Source: Paracoccaceae bacterium (GTDB taxonomy: Bacteria; Pseudomonadota; Alphaproteobacteria; Rhodobacterales; Rhodobacteraceae). From it: a stretch of DNA of 6,170 nucleotides. The DNA lies in the NCBI GenBank assembly GCA_015487335.1, contig WFPZ01000212.1, positions 1 through 6,170 of the forward strand, read 5' to 3'. Under the pieces are notes generated by a model, which made no database searches, was not told the DNA's origin, and was given only the letters and a program-made list of their open reading frames with translations. Numbering within the stretch: the stretch's first letter is position 1; the number at the start of each line of letters is the position of its first letter. Positions 1 through 5,754 of the stretch are shown piece after piece. The translations under genes and the position numbers were made by a program.

Positions 1-113
1 GGGATGATCACCAGGATCGGCGCGATCAGGAAGAGGAAGATCAGACCGCAGATCACCAGATAGGTGTAGTGCCAGATGCGCTCCAGCGGCGAGGCGTGCT
101 TGGGCAGGGCCAT
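1..113 (-). CDS. ABC transporter permease 2, PotC-like (N-terminal part)
   Basis: This is the start of an inner-membrane permease; only the first 37 codons lie in the window and the rest runs off the left edge. The product begins MALPKHASPLERIWHYTYLV and continues directly into a hydrophobic segment (about residues 18-37) rich in Leu, Ile, Val and Phe. That is the usual first transmembrane helix after a short cytoplasmic tail in PotC-type permeases. The ATG is fixed by a strong GGAGG ribosome-binding site seven bases upstream. It is the second permease of the polyamine-type importer encoded upstream on the same strand, and would pair with permease 1 to form the channel driven by the ATPase. 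The family call rests on this N-terminus and on operon position. The EAA loop that would confirm it lies outside the window. Confidence 0.8.
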   Translation of the reverse strand, partial: MALPKHASPLERIWHYTYLVICGLIFLFLIAPILVII

Positions 114-117
114 CGCG

Positions 118-198
118 TTACCTCCGCGGCGTGCTCGTGGCCGGGGCGGGTGCCTCCGGCAGGAGCATTTCGGGCAAGGTGAAGAGGGGGTGCGCCAT
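118..198 (-). CDS. Possible 26-residue ORF between the two permease genes
   Basis: An ATG-to-TAA frame of 26 codons occupies most of the gap between permease 1 (stop at 206-204) and permease 2 (start at 113). The peptide begins MAHPLFTLPEMLLPEAP and ends in TPRR; it is rich in Pro and Ala and has no transmembrane segment. A purine stretch (GATGAGGA) precedes the ATG but lies too close for a good ribosome-binding site. The TAA sits on the ribosome-binding site of permease 2, so ribosomes terminating here would land at the next start. It could be a coupling or leader peptide, or simply an untranslated gap that happens to be open. I know of no family it belongs to. Confidence 0.22.
   Translation of the reverse strand: MAHPLFTLPEMLLPEAPAPATSTPRR
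121..125 (-). promoter_or_regulatory. Strong ribosome-binding site of permease 2
   Basis: On the minus strand GGAGG stands seven bases before the ATG at 113. It fixes the start of permease 2 within a 90-base gap that has no other good Shine-Dalgarno sequence. The stop codon of the short ORF at 198-118 directly abuts it (GGAGGTAA). Confidence 0.75.
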
Positions 199-203
199 GA
201 TCC

Positions 204-1454
204 TCATCCGAGCTTCAGGTTGTCGATGCCGACCAGCTTGTCATAGAGCCAGTAGAGTATCAGCACGCCGCCCAGCAGAAGCGCCGCCAGCGCCGCCGCC
301 AGCGACCAGTTGAGCGACTTCTGCATGTGGAAGGCGATCAGGTTGGAAATCAGCTGCCCGGTGGAGCCGCCGACCAGCGCGGGGGTGATGTAGTAGCCCA
401 CCGCAAGGATGAAGACGAGCAGCGCGCCGGCGCCGATGCCCGGTATCGTCTGCGGCAGGTAGATGCGGCGGAAGGCTGTCCAGCTGGTGGCCCCCAGCGA
501 GCGCGCCGCGCGCACGTAGGAGGGATCGATCGGCCGCATCACCGAATAGAGCGGCAGCACCATGAAGGGCAGAAGGATGTGGGTCATCGCCACCACGGTG
601 CCGATCTGGTTGTAGATCATCTGGATGCGCCCGTCGTCGTCGATGATGCCCAGCGCCACCAGCAGATCGTTGATCACCCCCTGGCTTTGCAGCAGCACGA
701 TCCAGCTGGTGGTGCGCACCAGCAGCGATGTCCAGAAGGGAAGCAGCACGAAGATCATCAGCAGGTTCGAGTAGCGCAGCGGCAGGGTGGCCAGCAGATG
801 GGCGATCGGGAAGCCCAGCACCAGGGTGAGCGCGGTGATCACCACCGACAGCACCAGCGTGCGCTTGAACAGCGTGACGTAGACGCGGCGGTTCTCGTCC
901 ACCGGAACGATCTTGCCCTCGGCGTCGCGGGTGAGGTCGAGCGCGGCGAGGTAGAAATTGATGGTGTAGGCCGAGGACGCGCCGCGCATCACCTGCCAGA
1001 GCATCGGATCGCCCCAGTCCTCGTCGATCTTCAGCAGCGCTTCGCGGTAGGGCGGCTCCAGTTTCCTGGCCTTGCGGGCGGTCTTGGTGAACAGCGAGCG
1101 GGACCCCGGCAGATCATAGTTGATGCGGGTGCCGACGATGCCGATGGTCTTGTTCTCGCGGGCCTGGCGCAGATCGGCCACCAGGGCCGCGAAGGCCTCT
1201 TCGTCCGGCTCGGTCCCGGCGGGGTTTTCCGCAAACCATGCCACGATGTTGGGCATGTTGTCGGAAAACGCGGGGTTGTAGACCGAGCGCTTCAGAAGCT
1301 GCCCGATCGGGGCGATGAAGGTGATCAGCACGAAAGCCAGGAGCGGCACCACCAGCAGGAAGGCCCGCCAGCGCGCCCGGCGCTCGGCCGCGGCCAGCGC
1401 CGCCTTCAGCGGCTTGCCGTCAACGGTGGTGAGTGGGGCTGTCGCGTCGCTCAT
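204..1454 (-). CDS. ABC transporter permease 1, PotB-like, with large periplasmic insertion
   Basis: Inner-membrane permease subunit of a spermidine/putrescine-class importer, 416 residues. Six hydrophobic segments are visible at about residues 31-53, 198-222, 229-255, 287-305, 340-362 and 385-404. The cytoplasmic coupling loop that contacts the ATPase lies at 314-334 (VRAARSLGAT ending RRIYLP); it matches the EAA-G-I-LP pattern with RAA in place of EAA. PotB proteins are usually about 280-310 residues. The extra length here is a hydrophilic stretch of about 140 residues between helices 1 and 2 (about 54-195), which should lie in the periplasm. The ATG overlaps the stop of the DUF1330 gene by four bases (ATGA), so the two are probably translationally coupled. 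The family is secure; the transported compound is not known. Confidence 0.93.
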   Translation of the reverse strand: MSDATAPLTTVDGKPLKAALAAAERRARWRAFLLVVPLLAFVLITFIAPIGQLLKRSVYNPAFSDNMPNIVAWFAENPAGTEPDEEAFAALVADLRQARENKTIGIVGTRINYDLPGSRSLFTKTARKARKLEPPYREALLKIDEDWGDPMLWQVMRGASSAYTINFYLAALDLTRDAEGKIVPVDENRRVYVTLFKRTLVLSVVITALTLVLGFPIAHLLATLPLRYSNLLMIFVLLPFWTSLLVRTTSWIVLLQSQGVINDLLVALGIIDDDGRIQMIYNQIGTVVAMTHILLPFMVLPLYSVMRPIDPSYVRAARSLGATSWTAFRRIYLPQTIPGIGAGALLVFILAVGYYITPALVGGSTGQLISNLIAFHMQKSLNWSLAAALAALLLGGVLILYWLYDKLVGIDNLKLG

Positions 1455-1741
1455 TCAGTGCCTTCGACGATCACGATGTCACTTTCGGAATTGGCCCGCC
1501 TGATCGCGGCTGCCTTCTGGTAGGCCTCGGAGCGGTAGCAGGCCAGCGCGGTTTCGTAATCGGGGAATTCCACCACCACGTGGCGCTCCTTCATCGGGCC
1601 CTCGGGGGCCTCAGAGCGGCCGCCGCGCACGATGAACCGGCCGCCGTATTCCTCGACAACCGGCGTGTCCAGACGCACGTATTCGGCATAGTCTTCCGGA
1701 TTGGTCACGGTGACATGCGCGATCCAGTAGCCCTTGGGCAT
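1451..1741 (-). CDS. DUF1330 family protein
   Basis: A 96-residue protein that I recognise as DUF1330. It opens MPKGYWIAHVTVTNPEDYAEY, has the family-typical central RFIVRGG, then a block reading RHVVVEFPDYETALACYRSEAYQ and an acidic C-terminus. Family members are small dimeric alpha/beta-barrel proteins of the ferredoxin-like type, and no biochemical role is established for them. There is no signal peptide or membrane segment, so it should be cytoplasmic. It sits inside the transporter operon, after the binding-protein gene and overlapping permease 1 by four bases. That suggests a role linked to the imported substrate, such as its first catabolic step or sensing, but this is inference. A GGGGGA stretch five bases before the ATG serves as ribosome-binding site. 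Another ATG at 1754 is out of frame. Confidence 0.88.
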   Translation of the reverse strand: MPKGYWIAHVTVTNPEDYAEYVRLDTPVVEEYGGRFIVRGGRSEAPEGPMKERHVVVEFPDYETALACYRSEAYQKAAAIRRANSESDIVIVEGTE

Positions 1742-1761
1742 GGTCTTCCCCCATGGTGTGG

Positions 1762-1785
1762 GCGGCGCGGGTTGCCCCGCGCCGC
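1762..1785 (-). promoter_or_regulatory. GC-rich hairpin behind the binding-protein gene
   Basis: A perfect 10-bp inverted repeat, GCGGCGCGGG and CCCGCGCCGC, flanks a four-base loop. Read on the transcribed (minus) strand the loop is GCAA, a stable GNRA tetraloop. It lies 13 bases past the binding-protein stop codon and 20 bases before the DUF1330 start. No T-run follows, so it does not look like an intrinsic terminator. Hairpins at this position in importer operons often protect the upstream binding-protein message from 3' decay, giving more of it than of the permeases. That role is inferred here from position and structure. Confidence 0.7.
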
Positions 1786-1798
1786 GCCGTTTCTCGAT

Positions 1799-2869
1799 TT
1801 ACTGGGACAGCCAGGCGTTGAAGCGCTCGTTCAGCTCGGTGTCGCGGTCGGCCCAGAACTCGAAGTTGTTGGGCAGCGCGTTCTTGAGCGCCTCCGGCGA
1901 AGTGGGCATGTGCGGCGCCATCTCCGTCTTGCCGTCCTTGTAGAGCCCGACGAGCGCGCTGGAGGACTTGCGTGCCGGGCCGTAGGAGATCCAGCTCGCC
2001 TGGTCGGCCAGACGCTTGGTGTCGGTGGCAAAGGCGATGAACTGCAGCGCTTCTTCCTTGTTCGGAGCGCCTTTCGGGATCACGAACAGGTCGAAGTCGA
2101 GGATCTGGCCGTCCCAGACGATCTTGAACGGCTGGCCCTCGGCCACGGCGGCATTGAAGATGCGGCCGTTGTAGGCCGTGGTCATCACAACCTCGCCGTC
2201 AGCCAGCAGCTGCGGCGGCTGGGCGCCGGCTTCCCACCAGACGATATCGTCCTTGATGGTGTCGAGCTTGGCGAAGGCCCGGTCCACGCCCTCGGGGGTT
2301 TCCAGAACCTCGTAGACCTGCGAGGCGGGCACGCCATCGGCCATCAGGGCCATTTCCAGGTTCGCCTTGGCCGTCTTGCGCATGCCGCGCTTGCCCGGAA
2401 ACTTCTCGGTGTCGAAGAAGTCGGCAATCGAGGTCGGCGTGCCGTTCACGCTTTCGGTGTTGTAGGCCATGACGGTGGACCACACGATGTTGGCCACCGC
2501 GCAGTCGGTGATCGCGCCTTCGATGAAGTCCTCCTCGGCCGGGGTGCCGTCAGGGGCCGGCGGCAGGATCGAGGGGTCGATCTCCTCCAGAAGGCCCTCG
2601 TCGCACAGGCGGACGGCATCGGAATATTCCACGTCGGCCACGTCGATGGTGACGTTGCCGGCCTCCACCTGGGCCTTGATCGGGGTGGCCGGGTTGTCGG
2701 CATCGACCCAGATCACCTTGATCCCGGTCTCGGCGGTGAAGGGCTTGCCGTAGGCTTCCACCTGGCTCTTGGTATAGGCCCCGCCCCAGGACATCACGGT
2801 GATCTCCTTCGCCGAGGCGGCGAAGGCGAAGCCCACCAGCGCCGTGGTGAGGATTAGCGTCTTTTTCAT
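1799..2869 (-). CDS. Periplasmic substrate-binding protein, PotD-like
   Basis: Extracellular solute-binding protein of the importer, 356 residues. It begins with a clear Sec signal peptide (MKKTLILTTALVGFAFAASA, predicted cleavage after residue 20, ASA before KEIT). No lipobox cysteine is present, so it should be soluble in the periplasm. The mature part starts ITVMSWGGAYTKSQ, characteristic of the PotD/polyamine-binding superfamily, and later contains ANIVWSTVMAYNTE and VVMTTAYNGRIF, which line the cleft in this fold. Two cysteines, at 89 and 123, are the only ones I see and could form a disulfide. The ATG at 2869 has GGGAGA about seven bases upstream. It lies 76 bases after the ATPase stop and precedes DUF1330 by 57 bases containing a hairpin. 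The ligand could be a polyamine or another small cationic compound. Confidence 0.93.
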   Translation of the reverse strand: MKKTLILTTALVGFAFAASAKEITVMSWGGAYTKSQVEAYGKPFTAETGIKVIWVDADNPATPIKAQVEAGNVTIDVADVEYSDAVRLCDEGLLEEIDPSILPPAPDGTPAEEDFIEGAITDCAVANIVWSTVMAYNTESVNGTPTSIADFFDTEKFPGKRGMRKTAKANLEMALMADGVPASQVYEVLETPEGVDRAFAKLDTIKDDIVWWEAGAQPPQLLADGEVVMTTAYNGRIFNAAVAEGQPFKIVWDGQILDFDLFVIPKGAPNKEEALQFIAFATDTKRLADQASWISYGPARKSSSALVGLYKDGKTEMAPHMPTSPEALKNALPNNFEFWADRDTELNERFNAWLSQ

Positions 2870-2945
2870 CGATTTTCTCCCATGTTGCGTTTGCTGCTCT
2901 CTCGATGGGGCGTTCCAGCGCCCGCTGTGCTTGTTGTTTCCGATC

Positions 2946-4040
2946 CTAGAGCGGGTTCAGCGCCCGCGCATCTTCCGTTTCCCAGCCGATGGTCGTGGTC
3001 TCGCCCACCACCAGGTGCTTGTGGCCGGCCGAATTGGGCACCTTGACGATGAAATCGTCAGTGCCGTGCACGCTCAGCCGGCAGCGGATGTGGTCGCCGA
3101 GATAGATCAGCTCTTCCACCCGCGCCTCGTGCGAATTGGCCTGCCCCTCGCGCCCGATCTGCACCCGCTCGGGGCGGATCGAGATCAGCGTCTCCTCGCC
3201 CACCCCGCCGCAGTTGACGGCCAGGGCAAGGCAGGTGGCGCCATCGGCCAGACGAACCTTCACGATGCCGTCCGAGCGCTCCTCGATGATGCCGGTCAGC
3301 TTGTTGTTCTCGCCGATGAACTGGGCCACGAAACTGTTCTCGGGGCGTTCGTACAGGTCTTCCGGCGGTGCCAGCTGCTGGATCACCCCGTCGTTGAACA
3401 CCGCCACCCGGTCGGACATGGTGAGCGCCTCGGACTGGTCGTGGGTCACATAGACCACGGTGATGCCGAGACGTTCGTGCAGGTGCTTGATTTCATACTG
3501 CATGTGCTCGCGCAGCTGCTTGTCGAGGGCGCCGAGCGGCTCGTCCATCAGCACCAGCTCCGGATCGAAGACCAGCGCCCGGGCCAGCGCAATGCGCTGC
3601 TGCTGGCCGCCCGAAAGCTGCGCCGGACGGCGGTTGCCGAACTCGCCCATCTGCACCATGTCGAGCACCTTGCGCACCTTGGCCTCGCGTTCGGCCTTGC
3701 CGATGCCGCGCACCTCCAGGGGAAAGGCGAGGTTCTCGTTGACCGTCATGTGCGGAAACAGGGCGTAGTTCTGGAACACCATGCCGATGCCGCGCTTGTG
3801 CGGCGGGATGTTGTTGATCTCCTTGCCGCCGAGGCGGATCTCGCCATGGGTGGCGGTTTCGAAACCGGCCAGCATCATCAGGCAGGTGGTCTTGCCCGAA
3901 CCCGACGGGCCGAGCATCGTCAGGAACTCGCCCTTCGGCATCGCCAGGTTGAGGTCCTTCACGACCAGCGTGACGCCGTCATAGCTCTTCTGGACGCGGT
4001 CAAATTCCACGAACGCGCCGTCAGATGATGCAGCAGACAA
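2946..4040 (-). CDS. ABC transporter ATP-binding protein, PotA-like
   Basis: Cytoplasmic ATPase that powers the importer. Counted from the start chosen here it has 364 residues: Walker A GPSGSGKTT at 44-52, Q-loop glutamine at 90 (VFQNYALFPH), signature LSGGQQQR at 142-149, Walker B LVLMDE at 162-167, and switch histidine at 200 (VTHDQSEA). A C-terminal TOBE-type regulatory region runs from about 250 and includes ISIRPERVQIG. All catalytic motifs are intact. I chose the TTG at 4040 because GGGGAG stands six bases upstream and the protein then begins just before the conserved FVEFDRVQKSYDG. An in-frame ATG at 4079 (377 residues) and a TTG at 4109 (387) are alternatives, but neither has a convincing ribosome-binding site. 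It is the first gene of the operon. Function is secure; the exact start is open. Confidence 0.93.
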   Translation of the reverse strand: MSAASSDGAFVEFDRVQKSYDGVTLVVKDLNLAMPKGEFLTMLGPSGSGKTTCLMMLAGFETATHGEIRLGGKEINNIPPHKRGIGMVFQNYALFPHMTVNENLAFPLEVRGIGKAEREAKVRKVLDMVQMGEFGNRRPAQLSGGQQQRIALARALVFDPELVLMDEPLGALDKQLREHMQYEIKHLHERLGITVVYVTHDQSEALTMSDRVAVFNDGVIQQLAPPEDLYERPENSFVAQFIGENNKLTGIIEERSDGIVKVRLADGATCLALAVNCGGVGEETLISIRPERVQIGREGQANSHEARVEELIYLGDHIRCRLSVHGTDDFIVKVPNSAGHKHLVVGETTTIGWETEDARALNPL

Positions 4041-4046
4041 TACGAA

Positions 4047-4052
4047 CTCCCC
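4047..4052 (-). promoter_or_regulatory. Ribosome-binding site favouring a TTG start for the ATPase
   Basis: On the minus strand GGGGAG lies six bases before the TTG at 4040-4038. It is the best Shine-Dalgarno match near the beginning of the ATPase frame, and it decides the start in favour of TTG over the ATG at 4079. Confidence 0.5.
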
Positions 4053-4211
4053 GTATTCGTTTTCCGGCACCTTTTGCATGGCACCGTTCAGGCCTCGTGA
4101 GACAAGCAAAATTCCCGGGATTTATCAACCGATTGTTTTGCCGCTCTCCGTGGGCGGATAATTGGCCCAAGACCGCCCCGGCGACACCCCGCCGGCGACC
4201 ATTCCGCGGCC

Positions 4212-4241
4212 AAACGCGACCTCCTCAGGCAAAAACGCGAC
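4212..4241. repeat. Pair of 9-base direct repeats, AAACGCGAC
   Basis: AAACGCGAC occurs at 4212-4220 and again at 4233-4241. The start-to-start distance is 21 bases, about two helical turns, which would place both copies on the same face of the DNA. The pair lies about 170-200 bases upstream of the ATPase start, where a regulator of the operon could bind. An operator role is inferred from spacing and position only. Confidence 0.4.
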
Positions 4242-4271
4242 ACGCGCGCGCCACGGGCGCAGAAGGGAAGA

Positions 4272-4288
4272 TGGTGCGGTCGAGAAGA
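4272..4288 (-). repeat. Direct repeat of the tRNA-Leu 3' end (distal att-like site)
   Basis: Seventeen bases here are identical to 5755-5771, the 3' end of the tRNA-Leu(GAG) gene. On the minus strand the copy reads TCTTCTCGACCGCACCA, so it includes half of the T-stem, the acceptor 3' strand, the discriminator A and the CCA. Identity starts exactly at the CCA end. Twelve unrelated bases further on, GGAAGTTC (the other half of the T-stem plus the start of its loop) is also present at 4308-4301. The rest of a tRNA is not present. It fits the distal repeat left when an element integrates into a tRNA 3' end. Confidence 0.75.
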
Positions 4289-4481
4289 TACAAAAATAGG
4301 GAACTTCCGCTTCATAACCCGATACGGTCAATCACCTTCAAAACCCGGGCCACGAACCTTGCGCGAAGCCCATGCAATGAAGCTCCGAGCCCCCCGAATG
4401 CTGACAGCTTCTCTCCCTTGCCTCGAGAGCTTTTCCTGCCCCCCCCTTGCAAAGGGTTGGCCACCTCCGTCTCATACGCCA
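4289..4481. other. Gene-free stretch between the att-like repeat and the nuclease gene
   Basis: About 190 bases with no credible gene. It contains a run of eight C (4439-4446) and a weak 5-bp hairpin, CCCTT/AAGGG (4444-4456), about 25 bases beyond the nuclease stop. No T-run follows that hairpin on the minus strand, so I cannot call a terminator. Base composition near the repeat is unusually A+T-rich for this window. Confidence 0.4.
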
Positions 4482-5504
4482 CTACAGCTTATCACCTATA
4501 TCAGGCACATAGATGTGCTTCAGCGGAATGATCGACCGATACCTGGGCGAGAGGCTGGCATAGTTGTCTAAAATCATTTCGACGAACCCCTCGCCATCCA
4601 CAAGACGCAGCTTGGCACGGTTTCGTTCCAATTCCTTGGCCTGCCCGCTGTATGATCCAAGGCATACGAACAGCCCGTATTCGCCTTCACCAAGCGTGCC
4701 CAGAAGCTGGTTTACGGCCGGACCGCCAATCTGCGACGTCACGCGCTTGCACTGCACCTTCACAATCGGCGGCTGGAAGCCAAGCGCATCCATATGGGCA
4801 ATCACGTCGACTCCCCCATCGCCGGCTTTCTGCGTAACCCGGGCGGTATACCCCAAACATTCGAGGACATGCGCCACCAGTTCTTCAAACTGGTGGCCGT
4901 TCAGCAGGGTCATGATGCGACGAACCACGAAATCGGTTGTCGTTTCTTCGGCCTGACGAGAAACCGATATGGTTGCGGTTTCATCGTCGGTTTCCTCATC
5001 GTCATCCGACACGGCTGCAGGTGAGGAAACAAGCCCGATCTTCGCGAGAAATTCGTCCCTGTGGCGCTTCACCCTGAACAGCGTGACCGCTGACCCGATT
5101 TCGTTCAGGGCACTTTGGCTGAAGCCGCTTCTGGGGAAATGCCCCAGCCATTCCACCGGGCGGCGGATTGGATATTTGTCCGGGTCATCCGCCGGATACT
5201 CAGGCTCACCAGAGAATTTGCCGATATTGACCATCCTGTCATGTTTCGATGGATAGACGACAATATCGCCGGGCCGTATTTCGTTGATAAAACGATGAAG
5301 CACACCAGCATGTATTTGTGCTGCGCGCTCGGTCTCGCCGGGGATCACGCGCAGAAGCGCTTCCTTCAGCCCCTCGCGCCCGCCCTCGATCTTGCGGATA
5401 TCTCCCAACTCCTGCCAGCCAATGGCAACATATCCCTCTTCAACGGGACGGCTGCCGACATGCCGCCCCATGTGAACGCCCCAAACGGTCGGTGAATCTG
5501 CCAT
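4482..5504 (-). CDS. Mrr-type restriction endonuclease with PUA/EVE-like N-terminal domain
   Basis: A 340-residue probable DNA endonuclease. The C-terminal half (about 200-312) is an Mrr_cat domain of the PD-(D/E)XK superfamily: FEELVAHVLECLGY at 206-219, GDGGVDVIA at 228-236 with the likely metal-binding Asp233, and VKVQCKR at 248-254 giving the Q-x-K form (Gln251, Lys253) usual in Mrr proteins. The key residues are intact. The N-terminal 150 residues (GYVAIGW at 24-30, RPGDIVVYPS at 77-86, NIGKFSGEPEY at 93-103) resemble a PUA/EVE-like fold, which in related enzymes reads modified bases. An acidic linker lies at about 166-176. GAGGT six bases upstream supports the ATG. Mrr enzymes cut modified DNA, so a type IV defence role is likely but inferred. 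There is no methyltransferase next to it. Its lower G+C suggests acquisition by transfer. Confidence 0.88.
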   Translation of the reverse strand: MADSPTVWGVHMGRHVGSRPVEEGYVAIGWQELGDIRKIEGGREGLKEALLRVIPGETERAAQIHAGVLHRFINEIRPGDIVVYPSKHDRMVNIGKFSGEPEYPADDPDKYPIRRPVEWLGHFPRSGFSQSALNEIGSAVTLFRVKRHRDEFLAKIGLVSSPAAVSDDDEETDDETATISVSRQAEETTTDFVVRRIMTLLNGHQFEELVAHVLECLGYTARVTQKAGDGGVDVIAHMDALGFQPPIVKVQCKRVTSQIGGPAVNQLLGTLGEGEYGLFVCLGSYSGQAKELERNRAKLRLVDGEGFVEMILDNYASLSPRYRSIIPLKHIYVPDIGDKL

Positions 5505-5754
5505 CCTGCCACCTCTCCTGTCTTGCCTTGCGGCTCATTCCTGATTCCCGCGAAACAAGCGGACGACGCTTCCGGCCAGCTTCCCGGCCAGCCAGTTCCC
5601 GCTACGACCGTAAGCCTCGGCAACGGCTTTGTTCAAGACACGGTTCGCGTGCGCAAACCATGCGGCCGGAGACGTTGCAGAGGCTGGTCAGGGTGTGCTT
5701 CCTGCCGTTCCCTTTCCGCCTTTTCGCTCTTGGGGCAGGATATGAGCAGGATTT
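5505..5754. other. Spacer between tRNA-Leu and the nuclease gene, possible ORF remnant
   Basis: This 250-base stretch is where an integrase gene would normally stand in a tRNA-integrated island; none is present. One minus-strand frame is open for 50 codons (5687-5538, stop at 5537-5535) and reads like protein (NKAVAEAYGRSGNWLAGK), but it lacks ATG or GTG and has no visible ribosome-binding site. A 9-base repeat CCGGCCAGC occurs at 5572-5580 and 5584-5592. I see no convincing promoter for the nuclease. Confidence 0.35.

Larger units (their letters stand above)
4041..4271. other. Leader and promoter region of the transporter operon
   Basis: This G+C-rich stretch upstream of the ATPase gene should hold the operon's promoter and control sites. 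I find no convincing -35/-10 pair on the minus strand. What can be seen is a 9-base direct repeat (4212-4220 and 4233-4241) and a 6-bp inverted repeat, GGGCGG at 4152-4157 and CCGCCC at 4173-4178, with a 15-base loop. Open frames crossing here have no ribosome-binding site and no recognisable protein. To the left of 4080 the sequence may be coding if the ATPase starts at the upstream ATG. Confidence 0.4.
4272..5754. mobile_element. Putative tRNA-Leu-integrated mini-island carrying an Mrr-type nuclease
   Basis: The segment is bounded by the 3' end of tRNA-Leu(GAG) on one side and a same-orientation 17-base copy of that 3' end on the other, the layout produced by site-specific integration at a tRNA gene. 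Its base composition is lower than its surroundings: hand counts give 26/60 G+C in 4281-4340 and 29/60 in 5221-5280, against 42/60 in 4201-4260 and in 2281-2340. The only clear gene inside is the Mrr-type restriction endonuclease, typical island cargo. No integrase, excisionase or transposase is present. It is therefore either a decayed remnant or a non-autonomous cassette moved by an integrase supplied elsewhere. The boundaries are inferred from the repeat; mobility is not shown. Confidence 0.55.

Noticed and set aside
327..1523. Long plus-strand open frame (398 codons) opposite permease 1
   Set aside because: It is antisense to a clearly coding gene. Its product is full of Gln, His, Asp and Arg, without any recognisable domain, and is explained by high G+C at the third positions of the real gene.
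1433..2857. Plus-strand open frame of 474 codons opposite DUF1330 and the binding protein
   Set aside because: Antisense shadow in G+C-rich DNA. The product is low-complexity Gly/His/Arg/Val, with no ribosome-binding site, and it spans two genes with clear families.
2908..2923. Inverted repeat GGGCG/CGCCC in the gap between ATPase and binding protein
   Set aside because: Only five pairs with a six-base loop and no T-run; too weak to call a terminator or attenuator.
2799..4028. Plus-strand open frame of 409 codons opposite the ATPase
   Set aside because: Antisense shadow of an ABC ATPase with all catalytic motifs intact; the product resembles no protein.
4407..4434. Imperfect hairpin CTCTC/GAGAG followed by TTTT on the plus strand
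   Set aside because: No plus-strand gene ends upstream of it, the stem is short, and the opposite strand has no T-run behind it.
4444..4456. CCCTT/AAGGG hairpin downstream of the nuclease as a terminator
   Set aside because: Five pairs with a three-base loop, and the run that follows on the transcribed strand is G rather than T.
4025..4531. Plus-strand open frame of 168 codons across the operon leader and island junction
   Set aside because: It crosses the composition boundary and the tRNA-like repeat, has no ribosome-binding site, and has a low-complexity Arg/Pro-rich product.
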